From NCBI GenBank assembly GCA_038496445.1, contig JALMLS010000593.1, positions 248,001-312,000 of the forward strand: a DNA stretch of 64,000 bases, written 5' to 3'. The number at the start of each line of letters is the position of its first letter. The stretch's first letter is position 1. Shown here piece by piece: positions 36,548 through 48,321 of the stretch. The DNA comes from Trichosphaerium sp. ATCC 40318 (taxonomy: Eukaryota > Discosea > Flabellinia > Trichosidae). The position numbers and the translations under genes are program-made. Below the pieces are notes generated by a model. The model saw only the letters and a program-made list of their open reading frames with translations, did not search any database and was not told the origin of the DNA.

Positions 36548-37866
36548 TCACATAAGGATTTGTGTTAATAGTATTGTCATAAGTGATAACACAGGGATAG
36601 AAGTAACCAATCTATAACCTGAAGATGGAGCAATGGTTGTAGTTGGAGGCGCAGTTGTCATTGGAGGCGCAGTTGTCATTGGAGGCGCGGTTGTCATCGG
36701 AGGTTCGGTTGTAGTTGGTGCTTGAGGTGCCATTGGTGCTTCAGGTGGCATTGGGGCTTCAGTTGTCATTGGTGGTATGGTTGTTGGAGGTTGAGGTGCA
36801 GGAAATGCTTTGACGGTGAGTGCTGGATTATCAGCATTAGTTTTGTTAAAACAATCGTCGAATGTGTACCTTAGCAGTTTGTTAGAAATTATAAAAAAAT
36901 TACCTTGTTGTTTAAATATGACGTACGTGTATCTTACTCTTTCATTTTCGCAAGTAGCCTCATCATAAAGTATCTCATCGACAGCATCTATTCCATTTTT
37001 TTCGAATCGTATAAAACCTGTACTGTAGCATGTATCGAACTGATACACAACTTCTCCTGTAAATGCGTCTGTCGCACAACCATCAGCGCCATAAGCTATA
37101 ATGAAGGGTTAACTTATGTTAATCTTTGCGTGTTATCACGTGATAGAAAACGTGGAAGCGATAAAAATACAAAACAATCTAAATACATAACGTACAAGTT
37201 ACAACAGGTGCGCCATCCCAATTGGCTAAGCCATCGTATCCATACCAAGCTCTTAGAGGGATAACACTACTATCACATTCACCGCTTGTAGCTGTTAAAG
37301 AAATATTAGTTGGTCGACTAGGTTTATGTTGTTATTCTACCCCCCCCTGAGGGGAGGGAGAGAGGCAGTAGTATATTGACAAATAGACCGGTGAGTGGCT
37401 TGATGTAATCAAGGTCAGCACTTTTTAAGTTTTGCGTGGTTGGCAATTTGACAAAAAACCAAAAGGTCACAAAAATTTGGCTGTCACGCACGATTTATTA
37501 CTGCCCCTTGTCCAGCACAATTATCAGTTTGGAATAACAGCATGGTCATGGCTGTAGGAGCAGTGAAAGAAGTAATATTTGTGCTTAAAGTTGTCAGGAT
37601 ACTGCTCTCACAAGTCTGTAAGCGATACGTACAAAATTGACACTGTTGTCGTCTGAAAAGTAAGAGGTATGCATTTTAGGTTTGTCAAAGGTATAGCAAC
37701 AGCGTTTCCTGAGCAGGCCACGTTAGTAACTAGGAAAAATAAATTAGCCATTCCGTTTTAAATCATTTTATGTTTTACGTGTAAACACTTCCAGAAAAAT
37801 AAGATCCTGTGCCACTGAGACGATGATAAAGGTACATAGTACCACTAAGAGCGCTTGTGCTTTCAT
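36548..37866 (-). CDS. Secreted, probably GPI-anchored mucin-like protein
   Basis: ATG 37866 starts a signal peptide, MKAQALLVVLCTFIIVSVAQ. Exons then encode a Cys-containing ectodomain with a repeated pattern (VACSGNAVAIPLTNLKC; LFQTDNCAGQGA; FDTCYSTGFIRFEKNG; FDDCFNKTNADNPALTVKAF), typical of small secreted modules. Then comes a Pro/Thr stalk (PPTTIPPMTTEAPMPPEAPM and four near-perfect MTTAPP units), a likely O-glycosylation site, and a hydrophobic end SIPVLSLMTILLTQILM, typical of a GPI-anchor signal. It is likely a cell-surface coat or adhesion protein. No family is recognised for the ectodomain. Splicing in 37080-37800 is only partly resolved. Confidence 0.7.
36636..36790 (-). repeat. 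Pro/Thr-coding tandem minisatellite
   Basis: Tandem units of 18-21 bp around GGAGGCGCAGTTGTCATT on the plus strand, three nearly identical in a row (36643-36705), then diverged copies encoding PMxPEAP and PTTTEP. They form the stalk of the mucin-like protein and are probably variable in length between individuals. Confidence 0.85.
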
Positions 37867-38376
37867 TTTGTTGTGCTTTAACAATAAAAAACCGGAAATT
37901 CTGGCACAACTTAAATGTCAAAAAGCTAAAAACCACGTGACGCAAGTTACATGATCGAACATGTAGTTTCTATGGAAAGGGAAAGGTTTGGTAACCGGCA
38001 AAATTGGAGAAACTGGGAATGATACGGAGGCACGTTTTAGAAAAATGAAATAACACGTGCGCTAAGTTTTCGCTTGTTTTCGGCCGAAAAAATGCAAGAA
38101 AATTGCGAACTGTTAGGTGTAGGACGGAAACTCTTTGTTTTGTAGTTCACGTGTTGTGATACGCCAAAGAGAGTTGTAACGAATGTTTTCATTCGACTCC
38201 TGAAAAGCTCACTCAAATATTTTGTCTGAGTGCCAAAATAAACAAGCAACCATCTGCTACTACAGCTCAGACTTTCATTCCCCCAAAAACAACGAAACTA
38301 ACTCATTAAAAAAATGACAAACTTTTTTTTTGCTCTTTCACATTTTTTATTTTTTTCTTTTTTTTCTTCACAATAA
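37867..38376. other. Intergenic, promoter of mucin-like gene and 3' flank of Ank-BTB gene
   Basis: 510 bp without a gene. Three CACGTG sites fall here (near 37932, 38054 and 38148). The right end is very T-rich (38320-38370), consistent with the 3' UTR of the minus-strand ankyrin-BTB gene. Confidence 0.5.
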
Positions 38377-41300
38377 TTATTTTACTTTATCTTTCTTGTT
38401 ACGTTTTGGTTCATCTGCAGGAGGAGGATCATTATAAATACTAGTATAATACTGTCTAATTTCATCCGTAGTAAAAGTTTCAACAACTGGTCTTCCTTTG
38501 AGTGTAGTTTTGTTACCCTTGCCGTCTAGCTTCTTATAAGCCTTAATCTCGCTACCGAGAACCAAAGGCATAGCCATATAAGAGTCAGTCTTTGATACAG
38601 AGTCATAGAACTTTGAAATAAAGTCAAGACAAAGATACTTCAAAATCTTCCTTCCTGTTGCATGTGCTGCGCGATAAATATCTGTTACATTGTTTGTTGC
38701 AATGTGACGATATAAAGAGAGCTCTGTTAGAGTCATAATATGAGAAATACCGTAATTTTCGGCGATTGCTGAAAGTGACACAATGTCTTCAAATGTCAGG
38801 TATTGCAGAATGTCACCTACAGCTCCGCTGTAGAGATACCGTAGAATTGCCAAAAATACGTTGAGAGGCATGTCACTGAGTTCGAGTTCATCTATAGAAT
38901 AACAAGAGGTCAGAAAAGAGCAAACAGAGAAACACAGAGCAAAAAAAAAGACGAACAAAATCAAAAATATTTAAGCATTTTCTACTCTCCTACTGTCACG
39001 TGAAAGAAAGGAAAAACCAGGCTGAATTATTTTACAAAAATAGAATAACCACTAAAAACCTACTGGGATACAAATAACAACGAAAAGAAACAAAGAGAGA
39101 TAGATCCAAGACAAAAAGAAATCCAGGCTATAAAAAAAAGTACAAAAAAAAAGAAAACGTACCCTGATTTTTTGGCATCTTTGCTATTAGTCCTGCCAAG
39201 TATTTGCATCTAGAGCAGACAACTACTTTATGACCATAAACTCTTTTACCATCAATCAAAAACACGATATCATGAAAGGTAGCAAGATCAACAAACTGCT
39301 CAAGATGCATGCCAAGGTATGACAATCTCTTTCTTTCAGCCAATAAAGGCATCTTGCATGCACCAGATTTCAAAGTAACATCATCACCGTTGAAAAACTT
39401 CTTGCAAGAATTCTTTAACGTTGTGAAGCTATAACGCTTTGAAATAGCGTATAGGAACTTTAGAAGCTTAGGTGATAATTTCTCAACCTTTCCAGCATAT
39501 ACAAACTCAAGTAATGCGTCAAAAGCTTCATGACCATAGTCCCAATTATCAACATAAACTTTTTCTTGCTCTTTACTAAATTTAAAAAATCAGCAAATCA
39601 TGCGCCTATAATGGTATTTATTTCACGTACTTATCGTCCATGAGCTCTCTGAATATCTTATTCCTAAGGACAATACGTCAGAAATCTGAGAAAGGCACAG
39701 GTCATAATCCGAAAATTTTCTGATTCGGCAAAAAAAAAAGTTTGTTCTTACCTAGAGCAGATTATCCGATGAGCTGATATTTTTTTCTTGTCTACTACGA
39801 ATGTGATGTCTCCATACTTTCTTTTACGGAACCAAACACCCAAATCTTGTTCAATAGGCGCTAGAACACCTAAAAAGCTACTGTAAGCACGAGAACAATT
39901 AATACCTAACAAGAAATGCGTACGAAGATAGTGGTTTGCTTTAAATTGTAATTGGGCACCAGCTTTTAATAAAATCTCTGTGCAATCAGGATGCCCTTCT
40001 AATAATGCCCAAGATAATGGTTGTAAGCCAAGTTCATCACTCACATCCTGTACAAGATTAACAAGAAAAACCCAACAACAAAATAAAACTAAAATAGAAT
40101 CTAACCTTAAATTGGATCAAGTGAATTATGCAGCTTTTGTATCCATTCATTGCAGCCAAATGAAGTGGTGTAAACCTAAGAGAAAGTTACAATACGACCA
40201 GTAAGTTCATTAACCGTACCCAGCGGCATCACCGAGATTTTGGACAAGTAGACTGGAATGTTGTTTTAAAAAGTACTTTAGTATAATATCTCGCCCATGT
40301 TGCGCAGCAATATGTAAAATACCACGCTGAGTCTTTGTAACAACAGCAGGGTTTGCCTATTCCCAATATTAAAACTACATAGCAACACAAACAACAAAGA
40401 AATCTAACAAAAAAGCAAAAAAAAAATTGACAAGAATTAAGCGATGACTTACTTTGTGATTAAGTAATAGTTGAATTAAATAAGGGTGTCCGGATATTAC
40501 AGCTAGATGAAGAGGTGTAACGTTGTCAATATCGACCATATTAGGATTAGCCTTATTCTTCAGTAATAGGTACGCAACATCCAAGTGCTGGTTTTGTGCT
40601 GCACGATGTAGTGGTGTGATCATGTTATTATCAAAAGCGTTAACATTAGCTTTTTTATCAACCAACATTTTAACTATATTTAGATGTCCCTATTTCCAAG
40701 TTAGGTTTGCAGAAATCAAAAGCTTCATAAAAAACAGTACCTCTTGTGCAGCTAGATGTAATGGTCTCACGCCAAGGTTATTCTTTGTATTAGGGCTCGC
40801 TGCCCACCGTAACAATGCGTCTGTAGACAGGGCGTTACCCTTTGCAGCCGCCAAGTGTAATGGAGAGTCTCCATTCTCAGAGTCTTTTACGTTTGGCTTT
40901 GCACCTGACTCCAATAAAAATGTAACATTCTCTATATTATCCTTGGCTGCAGCGTAATGCAATGCAGTCATGCCATTTTTATCTTTTTTTAATAACGTCT
41001 TCTTTTGGCTTTTATCTATACATTGTGCCAAAGAAGCCCTTTGAAAGACGTTTAGCGAATCAAAAAATCGAGAAGATAAAAATCCACAAAAAATAATATT
41101 ATATTTCGCTTGTACTGCATACCTTGTCCCTACAAGACTTGCGAAATGCATTGCTGAGAAGCCATCAGCATCAGTGACGTTTGCTCTGTCTTTCTTATCG
41201 ACTTTAGAGATGATACTTTGGAATCCCTAATAATAATTAAGGAAAAACTGCACGGCACATTTTATAAGCGATGGAGATAATAATTACTTTTGTGAAATTC

Positions 41301-41838
41301 GTGTCAATACATACGCCTAAGTCATCCAATATATATGTAAATACGTACACGGTGACCCTGGCGCGTTAATACGCGCACTAAAAGAGGGATTGACTCATCC
41401 CACATAATGTCATTGCCATTTTTCTGATCTTCGCCATCAATGTCGTCTGCGAATGCAGATTCCTCCTCCTCAGGTTTAACGTCCTATGTACATATTAGAT
41501 AATACACGTTCAAGCACGCTACGGACTTTTAGTGACCTCGATCGCTTCATACTCTGTTTGCGAGCGTAACGCGAGCTCTTGAGGTCCGAGTGTGATTTAG
41601 AACGATTTACAACGCGGTGAAAAAACGTTCTTTTTTTTTTTTCAGGCGGTGGTATCTGCGTTGCAGGTATAAGCCCCGCTTCTTTTCTCCGCAACCCTGT
41701 AGGTCGCCCAGAGCCGTCTTCATTTTCGCTTGCGCTATCATCCCCGTCTGATGATTGCAACTTAGGTTCCTCTGCGCTGCCTCCTTTCTCTTCTGATTTG
41801 CTCGACTTGCTTTTTTTCCCTTTACCTCTCTCGGCCAT
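38377..41838 (-). CDS. Ankyrin-repeat and BTB/POZ domain protein
   Basis: Start ATG 41838. Residues 1-120 are disordered and charged (MAERGKGKKSKSSKSEEKGG; VVNRSKSHSDLKSSRYARKQ). About eight ankyrin repeats follow, for example GMTALHYAAAKDNIENVTFL, DSPLHLAAAKGNALSTDALL, VRPLHLAAQE, MITPLHRAAQNQHLDVAYLL, VTPLHLAVISGHPYLIQLLL and LQPLSWALLEGHPDCTEILL. Then two BTB-like segments: GDITFVVDKKKISAHRIICS, and FHDIVFLIDGKRVYGHKVVV with a C-terminal BTB/BACK part (MPLNVFLAILRYLYSG). The tail is basic, ending KRNKKDKVK. The architecture resembles ABTB-type CUL3 substrate adaptors, so a role as ubiquitin-ligase adaptor is inferred. The many introns respect repeat boundaries only loosely. Confidence 0.85.
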
Positions 41839-41991
41839 CACGTCTACAATAGCCTCAAAATGAGGGGTGTGTACACTATTATTAGTCTCGTTTACTAACT
41901 ACTTCCGGTGGTTGCCAAGCGTTAAAAAAAGGCAAGTCAACTTTATTCGCGTACAGCTTGTTTACGAATTCTCAAATTGTACAGTCACGCA
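41839..41991. promoter_or_regulatory. Divergent intergenic region, Ank-BTB / homogentisate dioxygenase
   Basis: 153 bp between opposite start codons must hold both promoters. No specific motif is recognised. Confidence 0.4.
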
Positions 41992-43794
41992 ATGGAGACC
42001 AAGGGGAAGAAAAAGGAGAAATATACTTACATTAGAGGTTTTGGCAATCATATTTCTTCTGAGAGCGTAGATGGCGCTCTGCCAGACTGGCAAAACTCAC
42101 CTCAGGTGTGTCCTAAAGGTTTGTACGCAGAACAGCTTCAAGGCTCAGCATTCACTGCTCCACGCACCAGTAACTTCAGGAGGTACGTTGCTTTTCATTT
42201 TCACAATGTTATTTCAAGTGTCATGTTCTACTTTACCCCGTTAACCACTATTCAGTTGGTTATACCGAATTCTACCGTCTGTAGTACATCAACCGTTTTC
42301 ACCATACAAACAACCTGGGATAACGAACAATTTTTCTCAAATGACTCCAAACCCAAGCCAAATGCGTTGGAAGGTATTTCCTTACCCTACTGAAACGAAA
42401 AACTTTGTAGAGGGCATTCAAACGTACTGTGGAGCCGGTACGTGTTTTATATTTTTTTTTTTCTATGTTGTATTCCTAGTCTTCTAAAGATTAATTTGAA
42501 GGTCACCCATCAATGAAACATGGAATAGCTATTTACATGTACAGTTGCAATGCGTCAATGACAAATAAAGCTTTCTACTCCTCAGATGGAGACTTCCTTA
42601 TAGTACCACAAGAAGGTAAGGACAAGCGAATGAACAACATTTTGTTGATAATATTTTTTTTTGTAGGTGACTTGGATATTACCACTGAGTTTGGTAAGAT
42701 CTATGTCGAGCCAGGAGAGATTGTAGTTATACAACGTGGAATGCTATTTAGTGTTGACTTACCAGACGGAAAAGCACGAGGATACATGACAGAGATATTT
42801 AATGGCCACTTTGTGCTTCCTGACTTGGGTCCAATCGGTACGAATCTATTTCTTACTTACGACTTTTTCATGTTTTTTTTTGGCGTTCACCGTTGTTCTA
42901 ATCACCTTTTATAGGCGCAAATGGTTTAGCTAATCCAAGAGATTTCATGGGCCCTACTGCAGCGCATGAAAGGCGCCAGTGTGATTTTGAAGTGATTTCA
43001 AAATTCAATGGAAGTTTGTTCACTTACAAAAAGACGTTTTCTCCTTTTAACGTTGTTGCTTGGCATGGTAATTACTATCCGTACAAGTATGACCTAAGTA
43101 ATTTCAGCACAATCAACTCTGTTTCGTTTGATCATAACGTACGTTAACACCACAAACAGTCTTTTTTTTTACCGTTGAATTTTCTGATCAGTTAACTTTT
43201 TTTTTGAACTTCGTCCAAGTTCTTTTTCGAAGTTTATGCCATAGCAACATCGCATATAGCCCCAGCGTTGCTGTGTTTTGTTTTTATAATCAAAGCTAAG
43301 CTGAATTACTTGTTTAGGATCCTTCAATATTCACAGTTTTGACCTGTCAAACTGATACACCTGGTGTTGCTGCTTGTGATTTTGTTATATTTCCACCAAG
43401 GTGGATAGTACAAGATAACACATTCAGACCACCATACTACCACAGAAATTGTATGAGCGAATTCATGGGATTAATAAAAGGAGTATACGATGCCAAAGAA
43501 GGAGGAGGTTTCGTTCCAGGTATGTGTACAAAAGTCACCACCCTTCTAACTCTCAAAGGTTCTGCCTCACTCCACAGTTGTATGAGTGCTCATGGTCCTG
43601 ATGCAAGCTCTTTTACCAAAGCATCTGAGGCCGAATTAAAACCGATCAAATTGAAAGAAACAATGGCATTTATGTTTGAGTCTACGTATACTTTTAATAT
43701 ATCTGATTACGCTCAAAACAAAGATATCATTGATACAGATTATTATAAATGCTGGCAAGGATTAAAAGATATGTATGTATCCGAAACGAAATAA
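41992..43794 (+). CDS. HGD: Homogentisate 1,2-dioxygenase
   Basis: Non-haem iron enzyme that opens the homogentisate ring to maleylacetoacetate in tyrosine and phenylalanine breakdown. Signatures in order: [119 protein letters not shown], and the iron-ligand region [18 protein letters not shown] followed by [12 protein letters not shown]. These include the conserved His and Glu ligands. The length is normal for the family. One intron (43520-43558) is 39 nt, in frame and stop-free. Another (about 43140-43318) is long and contains a small hairpin. The stop TAA is at 43792-43794. Confidence 0.96.
43207..43234. repeat. Small hairpin in the long HGD intron
   Basis: A 7-bp inverted repeat, AACTTCG at 43207-43213 with CGAAGTT at 43228-43234, in an intron of about 180 nt. 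Confidence 0.45.
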
Positions 43795-44011
43795 ACATTT
43801 TATTATTTTTTTTCTTTTCTTTTTGTTTGTTCTGTAATACTCGGGTTTTTTTTTTGTTGCAGAGTCTAGATGCAGTTTTGTGAATACCAACGTATAAGGG
43901 GGGAGTAAATTGTTTTAGGGGTTTTCTTTTCTTATTTTGTAACACGTGTGAGTAGTTTAGATAGGCAATTGGAAGGATACCTGTATTATAAGATAATTAG
44001 TTTTGAAACAG

Positions 44012-46083
44012 TCATTTTATAGTTGAATGAGTAGAAATGCGTACGTTGAGGTTCACATCGCTTGCCATGTCTACAATTTGGGCAACTTTGACAGCTTGTT
44101 GTGCTGCTTGGTCTAAGTTATGTGTTGGAATGATGCGCAAGCCCGAAGACTCAATAAGGTCTCTTGCTTGTTCAACATTTGTTCCTAATTATTTCGGTTA
44201 AGTCAAACAACAAATGATATTTTCATACCTTGGAGACGGATAACAATAGGGAGCGTAATGTTAAGTTCTCTGTAAGCTTTAATAACACCCGCAGCGATGA
44301 CATCACAGCGCATAATACCACCAAAAATATTAACGAGAATAGCGCGCACTTGAGGATCCTACAACCTTATTAATAAAGTGCACAAAAATTATGGATACTT
44401 ACTTCGTTGAGGATACGGAAAGCTTCTTTTACTTGGGATTCTGTGGCACCACCACCAACATCCAAAAAGTTGGCTGGTGAACCACCGTGGAGCTTAATAA
44501 TATCCATAGTTGCCATAGCCAAACCAGCGCCGTTTACTGTAAAAAAAAAAATTAGTAAATGAGTAAAGTCACTAAATTTATCGCTACATACCAAGACAGC
44601 CGATATTACCATCTAATCCAATGTAGTTAAGGTCGTGTTTGCTGGCCTCAACTTCACGAGGATCCTCTTGTGTGACATCACGCATTTTTTGTAATTCTGG
44701 TTGACGGAATAAAGCGTTATGGTCAAAGTTAACCTTTGCGTCAAGACATAAAACTAGTAACATAGTTAGAGGAAAAAGAGTATTGTCGCATCAGTAGTAA
44801 CGTTATACGTACCCTCTTTATCAGCGGTTTCTACGAAAGGATTGACCTCAACAAGAACAGCATCATACTTTACAAAGAAATCGTACAATTTCTTGATTTG
44901 ATCCTTTGCCTAAAAGAAAAATAAGTCTCCAGTTTGTAGAAAACAAAAAATTTTGCGTACAGAGTCTCTAATGGTGCCAACTTCAAATTCTAATGCTTCT
45001 GCAACTTCTTCCAATTGCTCTTCTTGAATACCAGTTGTAATATTGATAGGAACCTAAAAGATAACGATAAGAAAAAGCAAAAAAAACCCCCAAAGTTTTT
45101 GTAATTAATTCTCCATTTTCCATTTTGTTTTTATTTATTTACCTTAATAATATCTTCTGGTGTATCTTTAGCGACTTGTTCGATATCCATACCACCCTAT
45201 ACAATTAATCAGACAAGAAGGACACTATTTAGAAATAAGCACGCAGTACCTGCTTAGAGCAAACAATGACAGGACCACGAGATTCTCTGTCCATAAGAAT
45301 TGCAAAGTATAGTTCCCTACGAATATACTCACGTTCGCAAATGTAAACCTGAAAGAGAGTAAGATCAAAAATCTCAAAAATGGGAAAGACGGAAAAATTA
45401 CCTTTGATACAGGTCTGCCTGTCGGTCCTGTTTGCTTTGTAAATAGCTTGTACCCAAGCATCTTGCGTGCAAATTTTGGAGCTTCAGAAGGTCTAGTTGA
45501 TAGGTAAGCTTAGGTACACTTGGAAAGCACCAAACCTGCAAATATGAACACCTCCGCGTAGGCCGCTGTCAAAATGACCTTTACCACGTCCTCCAGCGAG
45601 AACTTGAGCCTTAACGATAACGTCACCGGATTTTGGTTCTATGAGTGAGTTAGTAACAACCAAGGCGCATTGTTCGAATATTTAGTGAGCTAGCTTTGTA
45701 TTTTAAAAAAATAACGCCGTTACGGCGATTGTAGCGCAAATCGCACTATAAAAACAGTATATGGGTGGTACGCAAGAGATCTGCTTACTTAGACGGTTGC
45801 ACACTTCGATTGCTTCCTCTGGTGTACCAGCAACATCACCTTTGGCTGTTTTTATACCCTGTGAGCGAAAGAGCAGTTGACTTTGGTATTCATGGATCAT
45901 TAAGCTCCTGATCTGTTGCTTTGGTTGAAGCTTTACCCTCGCTACCTAGAACCATCGATTATTTTCTAGTTTACGTGTACTAATTTAAACAACAGACATT
46001 TCAGTTACACGAACCTTGCGCCTCGTAGAGCGAGTCACTGTGGCATTTCTGCCGAATCTATTGATGCTCTGCCAGCGTAACAT
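44012..46083 (-). CDS. SUCLA2: Succinyl-CoA ligase beta subunit, mitochondrial (ADP-forming type)
   Basis: The beta subunit carries the ATP-grasp nucleotide site and forms succinyl-CoA synthetase with the alpha subunit in the TCA cycle. Exon 1 from ATG 46083 reads [20 protein letters not shown], an Arg-rich presequence, spliced to [20 protein letters not shown]. Later parts: [137 protein letters not shown], and [19 protein letters not shown] versus GDP specificity is assigned by overall likeness only. The stop is at 44012-44014. The gene is divergent from CDC6. Confidence 0.94.
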
Positions 46084-46361
46084 GACGACGGCAGTTATGA
46101 CCTTGCAGGAATATCGGCGAATAGGTCAGCGGTTAATTTTTTTTGCGAATCACAGAACGACTAGTGAGGTGGCAGCGATTTTTGGCTTTAGGCGTAATAA
46201 AGAGCGCCCGTGCGGTTTGTTTTGAGTGGGGTTTCAGTTCAAACGTCAAAGTCCAACCGTTTCCCACCCTTGTCTTAAATTGCAGTCGCCTAGGTGCCAG
46301 GTGTCATACAAATAGTACATTTCCCGCCAACGCTAGGATAATACGCTTTGTGGATACCAGT
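46084..46361. promoter_or_regulatory. Divergent intergenic region, succinyl-CoA ligase beta / CDC6
   Basis: 278 bp between opposite starts. An open frame in phase with CDC6 extends back to 46143 with an upstream ATG, so the CDC6 protein could be N-terminally longer and the promoter shorter. No motif is recognised. Confidence 0.4.
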
Positions 46362-48068
46362 ATGTACCGTTCACCCTCCAACAGTGAAACAAGCTCTGAA
46401 GCTTCCGATTCAGATGTCGAGGTGCAAGTATCTATAGACGAAGAGGACGACACTACTATTTATTGCTTTGCAAAAGCGTTTTTACACATTGGCACGATTC
46501 CAGATAGATTTGAGGGCAGAGACACAGAGGTAACGGTTTAGAGCATAGTTTGGTAGCTCACAAATCCACAGAAAGACAAAATTCTACATTTTTTGAACAA
46601 ATGCGTTACAACCAGGCAACCAGCGTCAATGTACATATCAGGTCCACCAGGTAACGCTATCTTACATTTCATTGTGGTTAATCTTAACAATTGTAGGAAC
46701 GGGCAAAACCGCGCTAATTGACTTTGTTCTGCGTAGAGATTTAGCAGAACAATGCGAAGCAGCAAAAGTAAGCCTTTTTATTTCGAACATCATTTTTTTT
46801 TGGCGCTAAGTTTGATGACAGACAAAAATGCCTACTGTTGTCCAAATCAACTGCTTGGATGTTTCACCACCCAAGCGTATATACCAGGACCTTTGTGAGC
46901 GTATTTTACCAAGTTCTGTGCGCTGTAATAGCCCAGAAGAGTATAAACGTGCTTTAGAACGAGATTTAACAAATTCGCGAAAAGGTTTGCTGTACGTCAA
47001 TAAATTATCCAAACTCTTTGTAGTACTCACAATCACTAAAACAGGCTTTTGATCGCAGATGAAGTAGATCAATTATTGACAAGGCACGTGAAGGCAGAAC
47101 CTTTTTTTTGTTAACCGATTTTTTTCTTGATAGGAATCCAAATATTTTGTACAGTTTATTTGAGTGGCCAACACTCCCTTATTCCAGACTAATACTCATT
47201 GGTATTGCAAATACGATGGATATGACATCCGCCGCTCTACCAAGGCTAATAGCTCAACAAAGTAAGTCGGTGGTAACAGGTTTTTTGTTGGCTTGCAACT
47301 AATTTTTATATTTATCAGTTGAACCTACTCTACTTCATTTTTCGGCGTATGGTAGCGACCAGTTGATACAGATTGTTAATGCTCGATTAAATCAATTACC
47401 TACAAAGGTATTCGATGATCGTGCTTTGAAACTCATTGCAAGACGTATTTCAAATGGGTCTGGAGATGTAAGAAAAATGCTTGATATTTGCAGGTAAAAA
47501 ACAAGGTTTTCTTCCCCCACATTGTGTTATTTGCTAGTTAAGATCCTAAACTCTGTTTAGTGCAGCTGTAACAAATGCAGAGGAAGAGTACACAAAAAAT
47601 TTAAAATCACAAGATAAAATTACAACAGTTTCACCAAAACACGTGTCATCTGCTTGGCAGAGTGTTTTTGGATCTGACCCTATATTAACAATATCAGAAT
47701 TAAACTTATATCAACAATGTACTTGTATGGTACTCGTTCAAGCTATCAAATCACGTGCAAATGTACACACTTTCTTTTTTTTCACGTGTTTTCAAATTGT
47801 GAGCTAAAAAACTTTGTTTTAGAAGTATCTTGTTCTTGGTGTTTTACACGAATCATTCAAGACATTATGTCGTTCTTTGGGTATATATGATCGTACTGTA
47901 CAGTTTTTTAGTCTTTGTGATGTGTTGGTTGATTACTCTGTTATTTCTGTTGAAACAAGAAAAGCAAGAAAGAACCGTAAAGTTACTCTATTATATGGTG
48001 TTGAGGATATTTTGATGGCCTTAGAAAAGCATCCTGTGTTAGGTGGATTAGTGGAAGACACGAGATAA
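46362..48068 (+). CDS. CDC6: Cell division control protein 6 (replication licensing ATPase)
   Basis: AAA+ ATPase that joins ORC at origins and loads MCM. The N-terminus MYRSPSNSETSSEASDSDVE is acidic and Ser-rich. The Walker A motif is ISGPPGTGKTALIDFVL (near 46635-46725), Walker B LLIADEVDQLL, sensor 1 LILIGIANTMDMT, and sensor 2 region ARRISNGSGDVRKMLDICSA. A C-terminal winged helix follows, ending HPVLGGLVEDTR (TAA 48066-48068). Sequence such as YLVLGVLHESFKTLCRSLG fits the CDC6/Orc1 winged helix. The ATP-site motifs look intact, unlike in the ORC5 of this window. The intron 47084-47133 has a GC donor. An alternative upstream ATG at 46143 exists but adds residues that do not look like CDC6. 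Confidence 0.9.
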
Positions 48069-48321
48069 ACGGTAGAATGTACAATAGAATAATAAAAAGA
48101 AATTAATTGACTACAGTCTTGGGTGCGGAACTCAATGAGCGATGGGTATTAGCATTAGGCGATGAGTGTTCAACAGTTGCAGTATCGAGCAACTAAGCAA
48201 TGTATCAAATCTTTACATGGTATAATCATGACACTCCGCAAGTCACAAAGAAATGAATTCAGTAGATAAATAGATTTCTTTCTGATTTTTTTCTTTATTA
48301 TTACATTAATAGGATTTGGTA

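Noticed and set aside
36219-36551. Minus-strand frame of 110 codons
   Set aside because: Overlaps the MORN-like gene antisense and has no recognisable features; judged a chance frame.
37340-37365. C-run and G-run palindrome near 37341-37360
   Set aside because: Short GC-rich inverted run in an intron of the mucin-like gene; no repeat elsewhere in the window and no further structure to support an element.
48100-48300. Repeated GCGATG-like words between CDC6 and the WY-nuclease gene
   Set aside because: Only two short imperfect copies; no more than expected for a 200-bp A/G-rich spacer.
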